From positions 36,920,668 through 36,984,667 of the forward strand of contig CM067367.1 in the NCBI GenBank assembly GCA_034401795.1: a stretch of 64,000 bases of DNA. The letters run 5' to 3'. Positions within the stretch are counted from its first letter, which is position 1. Each line of letters begins with the position of its first letter. Position numbers and translations under genes: made by a program. Origin of the DNA: Chaetoderma sp. LZ-2023a (lineage: Eukaryota > Mollusca > Caudofoveata > Chaetodermatida > Chaetodermatidae). The notes below the pieces were generated by a model that saw only the letters and a list, made by a program, of their open reading frames with translations, ran no database searches and was not told the origin of the DNA. Positions 1-11,135 of the stretch are shown in pieces.

Positions 1-571
1 TCTATGACAGCATCAGCTTCCACAAAATTTGTTGAAACACCAAATATCTGCCAAAATACAAGATTGCCGACCAGTGGTTCTTGAGAAGACATTTTAAATT
101 TCCCATTGCTTTAGTATAGGAGTTTTTGGCGTGAAAACGATCCAAGATGGCTGCCAAGCTGTTTATCCGACAGTTTCGAAAGCGGCAAATTCAAAATCAG
201 CATATACACAAAAACCTATATAAAACCAGTTTTGGCTCCAAAATCCCCCCAAAAAACCCAAAATGGCCACCAAACGCACTACATTTTGATTGGTGCACAG
301 CAGCCATGTTGTTATATATATATATCAACTTCCCATGAACAAACTTGAATCGCCCTTACTCCCTAATTATATCTTCCAAATTTCGGCCCGATCCCTTCTG
401 CTGTTATGGAGTTGTTCTCGCGAAAACTAGGTCATCCAAGATGGCCGCTGCTCCATTTGGTCAATCAAGTTCTCTTGAACAAAATTGGCTTAGCTCTTGC
501 CCTAGATGATGTTTCATGAGGTCTGAATCAATTCCACAAGCAGTTTTAGAGACGATTTTAAAGACATTTCT
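1..571 (+). mobile_element. HINE/pearl-like element, family A, 5' end off the window
   Basis: The stretch is built of the same blocks as the complete family A copies elsewhere in the window: repeated CCAAGATGGC sites, the phrase CCCATTGCTTTAGTA followed by a purine-rich stretch, and TTTTGATTGG. It closely parallels 6,177-7,497 and 31,161-32,798. The copy has no head because it starts before base 1, and it runs directly into a second head at 572. No coding function is seen; the short open frames are readings through repeat. Confidence 0.75.
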
Positions 572-867
572 AACAAGAGGCCTGTGGCACTCACCTGGAC
601 CATTGGCATTTAAATCACTGCATTTAAATAGACATGATGGATGATTTTTGGAAAATCCAAGATGGGCAGCAAAAAATTGACCAATCAAAATTTGCGTTGA
701 ATATGTTGAAGCCTACTGTCAAAGGGTAGTTCCACCCAGGTTTTGTTGAAATCTGACTATTGATTGAAGGAGTACCATTTTTAAATTGTTCCAGAATACT
801 TTCAGAAAATAAGAGATTGCTGCCAAAACACTGACCTATTAAAATTCTGAATAGAATCTCAAGAGGC

Positions 868-1608
868 TACAACAATATTGAGAATTGAGAATCTCTTTAT
901 GAATGAATCCAAAACAGAGTTCACCCACATACCTATCTACAAAGCATGAAACTAAAGAAAATGATGATCCACTTCGTAGCGGCGAACCATGGAGGAAAAG
1001 TTACTGACATTGCTGCACACTGCATTATGGGGAACCTAGCTGTCCAGTCCTTCTGGAAGCAATGGATTTGTAGATCAAAGATGCCCTTGATAAAAAGACT
1101 ACATCTATACAATGCAACCTGTGTATCCTTCATGCTGTATAACTGTAACAGCTGGGCAGCTCCAAAGGCAGAGCTAGACAAACTTGATGCCTGCCACCGC
1201 AAACACCTACGCACCATCACAGGACACCGATGGCCAGACAGCATAATTTCCAATGATGCACTATACAAGATGTGTAATACATTGCGGCTGTCTGGAAGTC
1301 GCCCAGCAAAGATGATCCATGTTTGGCCATGTGCTAAGGATGCCAGAAGATACACCAGCACAAAGAGCCTTGGAATTCGCCCTACTCGGAGCCAGCAAAT
1401 ACATAGCCAGGAGAGGATGTCACTGCATAATTCTGCTAAGCAGGCTACGAGGTGACACCAAGAAAGCAGCACTCGGTACGCACAAGTCGAGAATGGACCT
1501 GAGGACAAGACAGTGGGCAAAAGCGAAGAAGGACTGATTGCAGCTGTAGGATGTTTCTACTACTACAGCCGCAGAAGACAGTAATCATACATTGCACATA
1601 CAACAATA
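868..1608 (+). mobile_element. 5'-truncated LINE insertion with 10-bp target-site duplication
   Basis: A 721-bp block (878-1,598) sits between two perfect copies of TACAACAATA (868-877 and 1,599-1,608). On both sides the flank is family A HINE monomer, continuous once the block is removed. The block encodes the C-terminal part of a non-LTR retrotransposon polymerase (separate entry). There is no poly-A tail; the 3' end reads CAGTAATCATACATTGCACA. Length and truncation are typical of LINE integration by target-primed reverse transcription. Confidence 0.85.
946..1537 (+). pseudogene. LINE ORF2 C-terminal fragment (non-LTR reverse transcriptase tail)
   Basis: The plus-strand translation in frame 1 carries LYNATCVSFMLYNCNSW, then KLDACHRKHLRTITGHRWPD and NDALYK. 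This is the conserved post-catalytic segment of many LINE polymerases (family pattern LYNATVxSxLLYGCExW...LDAFHRKxLRxIxGxRWPD). The continuation, FGHVLRMPEDTPAQRALEFA then ARRG and the final WAKAKKD, is in frame 2, so one frameshift lies at about 1,305-1,320. The catalytic FxDD region would lie upstream and is missing through 5' truncation. The clade (Jockey, CR1 or RTE group) cannot be fixed from this tail. The overlapping minus-strand frame at 933-1,520 is a shadow. The copy is not functional. Confidence 0.85.
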
Positions 1609-1834
1609 GGATCCTCCCAATCAAATTATGTTAAAATTGCCCAAGCGATTAATGAGGAGTAGCATTTTATACGAATTCCCATTTTTCGTAAAATCCAAAA
1701 TGCCCACCATCAATAATCCAGCTATCAAAATTATGTATAGATTTCTGAAGCGTACCCGGCCTAGGGTTCTTCCCGCTGAGTGTGGTTGAAATTGCCCAAG
1801 TGGTTAATAAGCAAATTGAAGATGGATGTCGGAA

Positions 1835-2030
1835 AAATTGACCCTAGGCAGCAACAGCGCCCAGTTAAATTACTTTCAAAATATAACAGCTTACATGTAT
1901 AGTTGTCTGGAAATTGATAGTCAGGGCATTTAGGGATCAATCGATCCCAACACAGGCATGGTGTGGGTGGAGCTTAGCTAGAGATGGGCGGGACATAACT
2001 AAATCTGTAAAGGTCATTGTGATACATGTG
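1835..2030 (-). mobile_element. Half copy of hairpin MITE family D (ACCTTTCC ends)
   Basis: It begins inside the family D hairpin (GGCAGCAACAGCGCCCAG, then TTTCAAAATAT) and runs through the arm with GGGATCAATCGATCCC and GGTGTGGGTGGAGCTTAGCTA. It ends near GTAAAGGTCATTGTG, the degraded terminal repeat. The other half is absent, as expected if the long palindrome was broken at its centre. Confidence 0.65.
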
Positions 2031-3421
2031 TCTCATTGTCATTTGTATATAGATCGCTAAGCAAGCAGAGACATCATCAGAAACAAATTAACTAAAAACA
2101 GATTCTTTGTTATATCTGGCATTACCTTAAACTTTTCCAGGTTGGCTTTTCTCTCCTGTGGTTTACGATCGCCATGGAGACAGACACATGAATATTTCCC
2201 TGTAAGTAACAGATGTAAATCAAGATTAATGATTAATGATTGACAGGTCTAGAGAAAATTGCACCAAAAATAATCCTTGTTCCCCTGGTCAGGTGATGCC
2301 AATCCCTCTAGGGCTGTCCGTCATTTACTGTAATCTAATATACTTAAACCCTGTCAATCCATATACAGAGATATTATTCCCTCCATGGGATAGGTAATTA
2401 CATGATGATTATATTTATCAAATGGATTCATTCAAAATACTCAGTAGTACATGTAGGTAGAACAAGGAAATAATGATACTGGTATTAAACATAGTTGGTA
2501 ATAGAATCTAAGACAGCTGAAGGTGAAGCATGAAAATTAGGTCACACTGAGGTTGTACTGACCTACTTTTGATACACTACATGCCTTAAACTGACTATGG
2601 ATGCATCCAAATGCATTTCAAAATATTTAACCGCTTACCTGCAGCTTACCTGAACTAATCTTGAAAGTTAGATTTTTGGAATTCAGGGCTCAATGTAAAG
2701 ATTGATTCAAATGCTTTAGAAATTGGGCAGAGCTTAGATAGGAATGGGCGGGGCATATCTAGAAATGGATCCCTTTACTCTAAAGTTAAAAACTATTATG
2801 CGGAGTAACTTTTTCAATCACTAGAAACTGTAGATGCTTTGTATTTCTTCAAGCATGTGTCAACAATCTATTCTCTCTATCGCTCTGGACAGATAAACTT
2901 TTGTATTCCCATATGGTGTCGTCTGTGTCTTCTAAATCAATGCCTGGCGTGACTGCAGTTGAGTAACACTGGAAAAGGATAATTGTTTTCCACTCAACTC
3001 CAAGTATTTTGGGAATTGATGTAATTTCACCACCTGACAACCAATTAAAAGAGACAAATTATATGTTCTAATCCTAATGTGCTGTCTGCCAAAAGATTTA
3101 TGAGATCTACGGATCACCACCGCCACTAGACTCCTTAAGTAAGTGTTATTGCAAGGTAAAATGAGTGTAGTCATATACAAATGTTCAACAGATGTAGACC
3201 CGAGCTGTTAGGAGTGAATACAGCATAATATACCACCGAACGCAAAACATGTCACTATTTGGGAAAAAGGAATCGCAGCCGGCAAAAACACCTCAAGAGT
3301 TGATGGTAAAGGGGCTATGACTAGAACATTCACTAGATTGTATTTGGATGCTCAAGTACGTGCTGACTCATGAAACCTCGTATGCACTTAGTGACCCTCA
3401 ACATAATGATTATATAACCAT
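2031..3421. other. No gene recognised; one degraded family D fragment
   Basis: This is AT-rich, mostly low-copy sequence. A second eroded family D piece lies at about 2,560-2,790 (TTTCAAAATATTTAACCGC, later GGGCAGAGCTTAG and ATGGGCGGGGCATA). The minus-strand open frames at 2,849-3,180 match no protein family I know and show no splice or codon signal that would support them. Confidence 0.5.
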
Positions 3422-3849
3422 TTAACCCTTTAACACTTGAATTTGTTCAAGAAAATTTCATCGCCGATTCGTAGAGAGCACCAAAGTACTTCACAGATGC
3501 ATATTATGCAATCACTGTTTATTTATAATGAATGATTAAAATGGTTAAGACTCGGGTATTGATGACAATCGGATTCTTCCAGTATAGTTTTATTAAAATT
3601 GAGCATGCACTTTAAGAGTCGTTTAATCCTCAAATTTGCTCAAACTTCAATTTTCTCATAGAACAGTTCATTTGCAGACCAAGAGAAGACTATTTTTAAG
3701 AATTTACCACTGTAATGACTGGCTCAGTAATCGAGCCAGTCATTCCAGTGGTAAATTTTCAAAAACAGTCTTCTCTTGGTCTGCAAAGGGACCTTTACCA
3801 AGACCACTGCAGAAGCCATTGTTGGCCGATATGAATGTTAAAGGGTTAA
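3422..3849. mobile_element. TTAA-flanked hairpin MITE, family C (extended subtype)
   Basis: The element lies between TTAA at 3,422-3,425 and TTAA at 3,846-3,849. Its core is a long inverted repeat: one arm (3,675-3,735) reads TTTGCAGACCAAGAGAAGAC ... CACTGTAATGACTGGCTC. The other arm (3,735-3,785) is its reverse complement, ending GTCTTCTCTTGGTCTGCAAA. An extra 220 bp on the left is shared with the copy at 18,541-18,932. TTAA borders suggest mobilisation by a piggyBac-type transposase (inference). Confidence 0.8.
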
Positions 3850-4035
3850 TGAGTAAATTTGTTAAAAAAATTAAAATATTTCCTTATTGAATGTCTATTT
3901 TTGAAGATTTATCACTGGAATGACTGGCTCTGTTATCGAGATAGTCATTCCAGTGGTAAATTTTCAAAAATAGTCTTCTCTTCGTCTGCAAATGGATATT
4001 CCTCAAGACCACTGCAGAGGCCGGTTTCCCAGGTG
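3850..4035. mobile_element. Hairpin MITE family C, second adjacent copy
   Basis: It abuts the previous copy and repeats the family C palindrome: CACTGGAATGACTGGCTCTG, then its complement AGTCATTCCAGTGGTAAATT and TAGTCTTCTCTTCGTCTGCA, followed by AAGACCACTGCAGAGGCCG. The right TTAA end is not preserved; the copy runs into GGTTTCCCAGGTGAAA, a motif shared with 9,345. Confidence 0.7.
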
Positions 4036-4159
4036 AAAGGAATAAGCATGGTAGTACCATGGTCATTAAATTCAGGTCCACTATAATCGTCCTGAAAATA
4101 TTGATCAAACTTTCTGTATATACAAGAATTCCGTGGAATTAAATGTCTCGCCTGTCTCC

Positions 4160-5860
4160 TGTTTGTCACAGTTACCTTTACCTTTAATCTTCTGCCCTCA
4201 ATGTTATCATGCTGCTTTCTAGCATTATAGGTAACCATGTATCCAAGTTTAGTTGCAATAGGCTTAACCAATCCTGAAATATAAGCTGAAAGGTTTTACT
4301 AAACGCAAAAACTTAATGTTGAAAAAGCAGGGTTCTGTATCAAGTTCAAAGTGACCTTGACCTTTGACCTTGGTCCCCCAACATCATCATTCTGCTTCCT
4401 AACATTATATGTAACCATGTATCCAAGTTTAGTTGCAATAGGCATAACCAATCCTGAAATATAAGCTGAAACGCAAAAACTTAATGTTGAAATAACAGAG
4501 TTCTATATCAAGGTCACAGTGACCTTGACCTTTGACCTTGTGATGCCAACATCATCATGCTGCTCCCTAACATTATAGGTAACCATGTATCTAAGTTCAG
4601 TTACAATAGGCTTAACCAATCCTGAAATATAAGCCTAGAGGTTTTGCTAAACGCAAAACCTTAATGTTGATATAACAGAGTTCTGTATCAAGGTCACAGT
4701 GACCTTTAACCTTGTGACCCCGTCATCATCATGCTGCTCCCTATCATTATAGGTAACCATGTATCCAAGTTTGGTTCCAATTGAATCAGGCATTGCTGAG
4801 ATATAAGGCAATAACTTTTGTTTAATGCAAAAATGTAACTTAAAATATTAACAATGATTATACTGTGACCTTTGACCCCATAACCGTGACCGCATGATGT
4901 CTGCATCAGCATGCTGCTTCCTTTTGATGTATATCACCATGTACCCAAGTTTGGTTCCAATTGGATCAGGCATTGTTGAGATATAAGGCAATAACATTTG
5001 TTTAATGCAAAAACGTAACGTAAAATATTAACAAAGATTATACTGTGACCTTTGACCCCCATAACCTTGACCTCATGATGTATGCATCAGCATGCTGTTT
5101 CAGAGGTCAAGTTTATGGTGTCAATGTTCACAGTATAATCTTAACGCAAAAACTTAACATAAAATATTAACAACGATTATACCGTGAACTTTGACACCAT
5201 AAACTTGACCTCATGATGCCTGCATCAACGTGCTGCTTCCTTTCGATGTATATCTCCATGTACCCAAGTTTGGTTCCAATTGGATCAGGCATTGTTGCGA
5301 TATAAGACAATAACTTTTGTTTAACCCAAAACCGTAACGTAAAATATTAACAAAGATTATACTGTGACCTTTGACCCCATAACCTTGAACGCATGATGCC
5401 TGCATCAGTGTACTGCTTCCTTTCGATATATATCGCCATGTATCCAAGTTTCGTTCCAACTGGATCAGGCATTGCTGAGATATAAGACAATAACTTATTT
5501 AAGGCAATAACTTTTGTTTAATGCAATAACAACGTAAAATATTAACAAAGATTATACCGTGACATTTGACCACCATAACCTTAACCGCATGATGTCTGCA
5601 TCAGCGTGCTGCTTCCTTTTGATGTGTATCACCATGTACCCAAGTTTGGTTCCAATTGGATCAGGCATTGCTGAGATATAAGGCAATAACTTTTGTTTAA
5701 CGCAAAACCTTAATGTAAAATATTAACAAAGATTATACTGTAACCTTGACCTCATGACCTTTTTATCGGTGGGCTGCTTCCTTTCGATATATATTACCAT
5801 GCACCCAAGTTTGGCTTCAATTGGATCAGGCATTGCTGAGATATAAACTTAACTTAAAAG
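4160..5860. repeat. Tandem array of about ten 175-bp monomers with TGACCTTTGACC boxes
   Basis: The landmark CATGCTGCTTCC recurs near 4,208, 4,391, 4,557, 4,730, 4,909, 5,089, 5,229, 5,410, 5,605 and 5,770, giving spacings of about 140-195 and mostly 165-183 bp. Monomers share GTGACCTTGACCTTTGACC, AACCATGTATCCAAGTTT, GAAATATAAGC and a run of ACGCAAAA. One monomer (about 5,100-5,200) contains an internal inversion. Related arrays lie at 29,270-29,945, 39,871-40,345 and, degenerate, 58,370-59,755. This is probably the tandem core of a HINE-type element; no head is recognisable here. Confidence 0.85.
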
Positions 5861-6150
5861 TTTACGCCGCCGCCGCCGGAAAAGTGATACCTATGTTTTG
5901 ATCCTGCTTCGCAGGCGAGACAATAAGACTATGAAAATATTGGAATGGTTGACCTACAGTGGTATTGTTTGAACAAAGATAAAATTTAAACAAGAATTCA
6001 GTGTTTATTATTATGTTTCTATGGATATGGCATTTAGTATTCAAATGTTAAATTATGATGATTACATAATTTATGTGTAATAGTATATATCATTTAGACA
6101 GTATTTATTTTAGCAAAAACACAAATTTACAATTAAAGCATTACCACCTG
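5861..6150. mobile_element. Segment homologous to the core of the CCATGG element
   Basis: After (GCC)n at 5,867 and a small hairpin, CCTGCTTCGCAGG, the sequence AATAAGACTATGAAAATATT begins a block of about 230 bp that aligns by eye with 9,400-9,640. Shared landmarks are CAAGAATTCAGTGT, TTATTATGTTTCTATG and GATGATTACATAATTTATGTG. The right end falls at an (AAT)n tract. No coding potential is seen. Confidence 0.6.
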
Positions 6151-6151
6151 C

Positions 6152-6176
6152 ATTAAATAATAATAATAATAATAAT
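6152..6176. repeat. (AAT)n microsatellite
   Basis: A short uninterrupted AAT tract immediately precedes a HINE head. Confidence 0.9.
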
Positions 6177-7497
6177 AACAAGAGGCCCAAGGGGCCTGTA
6201 TCGCTCACCTGGACCATAGGCATTTCAACAAGAATGCACTTTATGAACAAGATAGCTACCGAACCATTTATCCGACAGTTTCGAAAATTGCAAATTTGAG
6301 ATTAGAATACCCAAAAACACATATAAAACCAATTTCAGACTCAAAATCCATCAAATAAAATAATAAAATATGGACACCAAACATGCTATATTTTGATTGG
6401 CCCATGGTGTCCAGTTTTTTGGATGGATCAACTTCCCTTGAACAAACTTCAATGGCCCTTAGTCCCTTATCATATCTGCCAAATTTCGGCCCGATCCCTT
6501 CAGCGGTACTGGAGAAGTCGTTTTCGCTACAACTAGGTCAACCAAGATGGCCACCAAACCAGTTGACCAATCAAGTTCCCTTGAACAAACTTGGTTCAGC
6601 TCTTGCCCTAAATCATATTTCATCAGGTATGCATCAATCCCATAAGCGGCTTCGGAGATTTTTATAGACGTTTCTAAAAATCGGCCAAAATTCAAGATGG
6701 CCACCGGCCCAATTGGCCCATCGGCTTCGTCTGAACAAACTTGAATCTCTACACCCTAAGGATGCTTCCTGCCAACTATAATTGAAATCGGCCAGGTAGT
6801 TCTCCAGAAGAAAACATTAAAAATTTCCCATTGCTTTAGTATGGGAGCTTTTGGAGGGAAAATGATCCAAGATGGCTGCCAAACCATTTATCCGACAGTT
6901 TAGAAAATTTCAAATCTGAGCTCAGAATACCCCAAAACACATACAACACCAATTTGGGCCCCAAAATCCATCAAATAAAAAAATCCAATATGGCCGCCAA
7001 ACATGCTATATTTTGATTGGCCCACGGTGGGCATGTTTTTTGATGGATCAACTTCTCTTGAATAAACTTTAATGGCCCTTAGGCCATAATCATAACTGCC
7101 AAATTTCGGCCCGATCCCTTCTGCGGTTCTGGAGAAGTCATTTTCACTATAACTAGGTCAACCAAGATGGCCACCGAACCAAGCAAGTTCCCTTGAACAA
7201 ATTTGGCTCAGCACTTGCCCTAAATCATATTTCATGAGGTTTGCATTAATCCGCCAAGCGGTTTCGGAGAAGATTTTTAGACGTTTCAAAAAATCAGCCA
7301 AAATCCAAGATGAACAAACTTGAATCTCTATGCCTTAAGGATGCTTCCTGCGAAATATAATTGAAATCGGACCAGTAGTTCTCGAGAAGAAAACATTTTA
7401 AGTTTCCCATTGCTTTAGTATGGGCGCTTTTGGCGGGAAAATGATCCAAGATGGCCACCAAACCGTTTATCCTACAGTTTCGAAAATTGTAAATTTC
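6177..7497 (+). mobile_element. HINE/pearl-like family A copy, 3' end truncated
   Basis: The head AACAAGAGGCCCAAGGGG is followed by CTGTATCGCTCACCTGGACC. Two long core units follow, each with CCAAGATGGC, GACAGTTTCGAAAATT, ACACATATAAAACCAATTT, TTTTGATTGGCCCA and GGCCCGATCCCTTC. The copy stops abruptly at about 7,497 inside a unit, with no terminal hairpin. The long core unit (about 650 bp) is the same subtype as at 1-571 and 31,161-32,798, distinct from the 150-bp unit at 55.7-57.2 kb. Confidence 0.85.
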
Positions 7498-8180
7498 ATC
7501 CTTGGGGTGGGGATGAAAAACATTCTTGGCTGAGGGCATCCCCGTCTCCCCGTGGTGCCGCTACTGCCATAGGCTAGACCATCTACAAATATCTGGCCAT
7601 CGGTCTGCTCCAAGTATGTAATAGAATAAATAGCAGGGCAGTAGCCTGCATAGGGCAAAGTTTGGCAGGGGGTGAATTTGTGCAACACGAAATGTATGTG
7701 ATCAAAACTCTGATATTGTATATGTCAAAGTTGTGTACATAAATATAAATAGTACTAAGTATTATGGTGTTCTAAAATTGCCGTTGTGCGTCGCGGGCGA
7801 TAAAAAACATGCAACGTTATTTAAATAGGGCGATGTTGCCCCCGACATCGCCCTCAACATTTCTCTCTCCCCCCCCCACCGAAATCGCCCTCAAACTGAT
7901 ACTCGGTCCGTAATGGTATAAATTATCGCCAGTCTCAGAGGGATTATCGCCAATTAGCAATTCATATTTTAAAGGTAACCCTAATTATTATATCATCTTT
8001 AAACATACAGTACGTTTCCATTAGGCTTAATCGTGTCCCCTTTTAGTTATATTAATTGGACCAACGAGAGCTATACGAGGATGAAAACACAATACAGCTG
8101 CAACGAAAGTGTTAATGATACTATACATGCTGTATTTAATGCAGTAATTTACGTTTATAGCTCAGCAGTATGAGGATTAA
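7498..8180. other. No gene; cluster of ATCGCC/GGCGAT words at 7,795-7,965
   Basis: This interval is low-copy sequence with no supportable reading frame. The words GGGCGAT, ATCGCC and AATCGCC recur at least six times in both orientations within about 170 bp, including GGGCGATGTTGCC facing ACATCGCCCT. A C-rich run lies at 7,871-7,880. Confidence 0.5.
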
Positions 8181-8625
8181 AATAGGAATTACTTTTGTAC
8201 GATGATTTAACTGTCTGATATGTAGCTGTCTGTCTGCTGCAAGCCACCAGACCACGATTTCAACAGGCAGCAACTCAAGACCTGTTGAATGTATCTCGGA
8301 AACAACTCAACCAAAAATTGGTGGTGGCTTAATTATCTCCAAACAACTGTTGGATGAGCTGTCTCCAAATCATTCACTATATCCAGAGTTAAACCCTATG
8401 GAAAATGTAGTCTGCAGAAATTCAGCCGGGAGACAGTTTACCCTTTTCACCTACAAGTCCCTGAAAAAGTATATTCTTTATAATATAAAACTTAAATTGT
8501 ATTCTGTTGAATATTTTGAAATTAACCCGGCCAGAGGCCATTTGCTGCCTAAGACAGCAATGGCTTCCAGTCAGATTAATTTTAAAACCCTCAACAGTTT
8601 TCGTGTATGGTAGCGTTGAAAATTA
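8181..8625. mobile_element. Hairpin MITE remnants (GAATATTTTGAAA stem families)
   Basis: The right part (8,500-8,600) is a palindrome: TTGAATATTTTGAAATTAAC and GCCATTTGCTGCCTAAG, then its complement down to TTTTAAAACCCTCAACAG. The left part (8,225-8,340) repeats CTGCAAGCCACCAGACCACG and a broken stem with GGTGGTGGCTTA, as in the family J copies at 45.8 and 54.8 kb. The 87-codon open frame at 8,350-8,613 is a reading through the hairpin. Confidence 0.6.
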
Positions 8626-8635
8626 GATATTGGGA

Positions 8636-8790
8636 ATTATAAAAGTTAACCATGGTAGAATATGGTTAACCATGGCTAGATAATTTGAGCATGGTCAATA
8701 TTCACCATGGTCATGCAACTATCATATATCAGTCTACCATGGTCATCCATGTTGGACTATCAAACCATGGTAACCATTGCCAGCCAACGG
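8636..8790. repeat. Short CCATGGTC word array
   Basis: About ten ACCATGG or CATGGTC words occur in 150 bp at irregular spacing. This is the same vocabulary as the larger block at 9,640-10,530. It abuts family A monomers on the right (GGTCCTTCTAGC is a degraded GGTCCTTCCAGC). Confidence 0.75.
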
Positions 8791-11135
8791 TCCTTCTAGC
8801 TAGATTTGTTTGAAATTAACCAAGTGGTTAATGAGGAGGAGCATTTTAACTGATTTCCCAAAATTGTCTGAAAATCCAAGATGGCCACCGGAAAAATTTA
8901 CCAACCAAAATTCTGTATACAAGTTCCAAAGCCTACTGCCCTAGGACCCTTCCAGCCAAGGCTTGTTGAAATTGCCCAAGAAGCTAATGAGGAATAGCAT
9001 TTTAAATGATTTCCAGCCATTTTTCGGAAAATTCAAGATACCGACGACGAACCAATTGACCAAACAAAACTCTGTTCTGAAGCACACTACTCTAGGGGCC
9101 TTCCAGCCAAATTTGACTGAAATCGTTAAAGCGGTTAATGAGGAATAGCATTCTAACTGATCTCCAAAAAATTTCAGAAAATCCAAGATGCCCATCAGAT
9201 CAATTGACAAATCAAAATTTTGTACACAAGTTCTGAAACCAGCTACCTAATGAAAGACCATCATTGACCATGCAGGTTAAATGGCACCACAGTGATCTTC
9301 ATGATCATGATAAGACCATATATGATGGTTGGCGACAGTTGGTTTCCCAGGTGAAATACCATGGTTTGACCATGAATAATGATCAAACTTTCTAGATATA
9401 TAAGACTATGAATATTTTGGAATAGTTAACTACATTGGCATTGTTTGAAATAAAGTGTATCCAAGAATTCAGTGTGTATTATTACTGGTTTGTTTCTATG
9501 TAATATATGGCTTTTACTGTTCATGTCATAATTAATGATGATTGCATAATTTATGTGCAATATAATAATTAAGACTTAAATGCAAAAATAGTTGTTTTCT
9601 GTGAAAGAGTTGCCTCCCTTATTAAATTACACAGGCCATGGTCAAAACATGGTCAACCACGGTAAAATAATTGTTCCTGAAAACGTTCAGAAACAGTTTT
9701 AAAAAGGGCAGTTTAAAAACTTTAAAGTTTAGGAACTGTTCTTCAGTTGTTCCAGAAAATATCCAAGAGCAATTTAGGGATATTTTAAGACCTTAAGTTC
9801 AAGAATTGTTCTTCAGTAATATTTTTTTAAATATTGAGTAACATAGATGACCACGATATCACTAATAACATTGAAATTCTCCAGCAATCATGGTTGACCA
9901 TGATATATCATAGTTAATGAGGGACATTGATAACTCTTAAAAATATTGGTGACATATCTGACCATGAACTGACCACAATAGCACTGAATAGGAATAACAT
10001 TAAAATTCTCCAATGACCATCGTCGACCATGCTATATCACGGTCCATAAAGGACTTTGATAATTGTTCAAAATACTGCTGACATATCTGACTATAAACTC
10101 ACCATGATATCACTGTCATAGGAATAACATTGAAATTCTCTAGTAACCATACTTAACCATGATACATCATGGTCAAGGAGGGACTTTGAAAATTGTTAAC
10201 ACATCATGTCAGATCTGACCATGAACTGACCACGATTTGATTGGCAATCGTGTGAATAGGGATAACACTGAGATTTTTAAATGACCATGGTCGATCATGA
10301 TATATCATGGTCAAGGATGGGACTGAAAATTTCTAAAATGTCAGATCCGACCATGAATTGACCATGATTGCATTGTCAATAAGGATAACACTGCAATAAC
10401 CATGTACGACCACGATAACATGGTCCACTGACCATGGTTATGTGGTCACTGGGAAAACGGTCAGGTGAGTAAAAAAACATGGTTTACCATTGTCAAACCA
10501 TGAACTACCATGGTCGACCATAATATTATGGACAGCCTAGTTAGTATCCTTCCAGCCAAGCCTGGTTGAAATTTCCCAATCAGTTAATGAGGAGTAACAT
10601 TTTAAACAAATTCCCGCCATTTTTTGGAAGATTCAAGATGGCTGACAAAAGAATTGAACATTCAAAATTCTGTATACATGTTCTGAAGCATACCACTCTA
10701 GGGTCCTTCCAAATGAGTTTTAAAATGGCAAAGTGGTTAATGAGGAGTTACTAGGCTTTTAACTATTTCCAGAAATTTTCAGAAATTCCAAGGTGCCCAC
10801 CAGAAAAATGTACCAATTAAAATTGTTGTTAGAAGTGTTGAAGCCTACCAGCATAGAATTAATACACCCAAGTATTGTTGAAATCGGGAGATTTATCTTG
10901 GAGTAGCGCTTTAAATGATTTGTACACATTTTTTAGAAAATCCCAGATGGACGCCAGAAAAATTGACCAATTAAAATTATGAATAGAAGCCCAGGAGCCT
11001 ACCACTGTAGCACCCTTCTAGACTAACTTGGTTGAAATCGGTCAAAACAAAGGAGATGTGATTTGACAGATGGATGGACGGCTGGCCGGCCACCATGGCA
11101 TAAGCTCACTTGACCCTTCGGGTAGGGTGAGGTAA
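8791..11135 (+). mobile_element. HINE/pearl-like family A, 150-bp monomers, split by the CCATGG element
   Basis: Monomers at 8,791-9,245 carry CCAAGATGGCC, CAATCAAAATTCTGTA, CCTTCCAGCC and GGTTAATGAGGA. They are interrupted at about 9,246 and resume at 10,538 (TAGTATCCTTCCAGCC). The tail at 11,055-11,135 has GACAGATGGATGGACGG then CATAAGCTCACTTGACCC, a hairpin ending GGTGAGGTAAAAATGG, a slightly eroded family A terminus. No head is preserved. Confidence 0.75.
9246..10537. mobile_element. CCATGG word-array element with AT-rich core
   Basis: This insertion into a HINE has three parts: a short left arm (9,250-9,395) with CCATG/CATGATC words; a core (9,400-9,640) homologous to 5,920-6,150; and a long right arm (9,640-10,530). 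The right arm repeats GACCATGAACTGACCACGAT, CATGATATATCATGG and CCATGGTCGACCAT roughly every 110-130 bp. The words are near-palindromic, so each arm can fold on itself. No open frame of note is present. The right boundary is set by the resumption of HINE sequence. Confidence 0.7.

Larger units (their letters stand above)
572..1834 (+). mobile_element. HINE/pearl-like family A copy, tail lost, interrupted by a LINE
   Basis: The head reads AACAAGAGGCCTGTGGC followed by ACTCACCTGGACC, the family A start. Degenerate core monomers follow, each with a CCAAGATGG-type site, CAATCAAAATT and a GGTTGAAAT/GGTTAATGAG block. The core is split at 877/1,599 by a LINE fragment and resumes exactly where it left off. 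The usual terminal hairpin is absent: the copy stops at about 1,834, where half of an unrelated hairpin MITE begins. Confidence 0.75.

Noticed and set aside
933-1520. 195-codon minus-strand frame
   Set aside because: It is the shadow of the LINE polymerase fragment on the plus strand; only the plus-strand reading matches a protein family.
4706-5459. Minus-strand frames with repeated ISKGSSTLMQ and LIQLEPNLDTW motifs
   Set aside because: Translations of the 175-bp tandem monomer; repetition follows the DNA period and frames are not kept between monomers.
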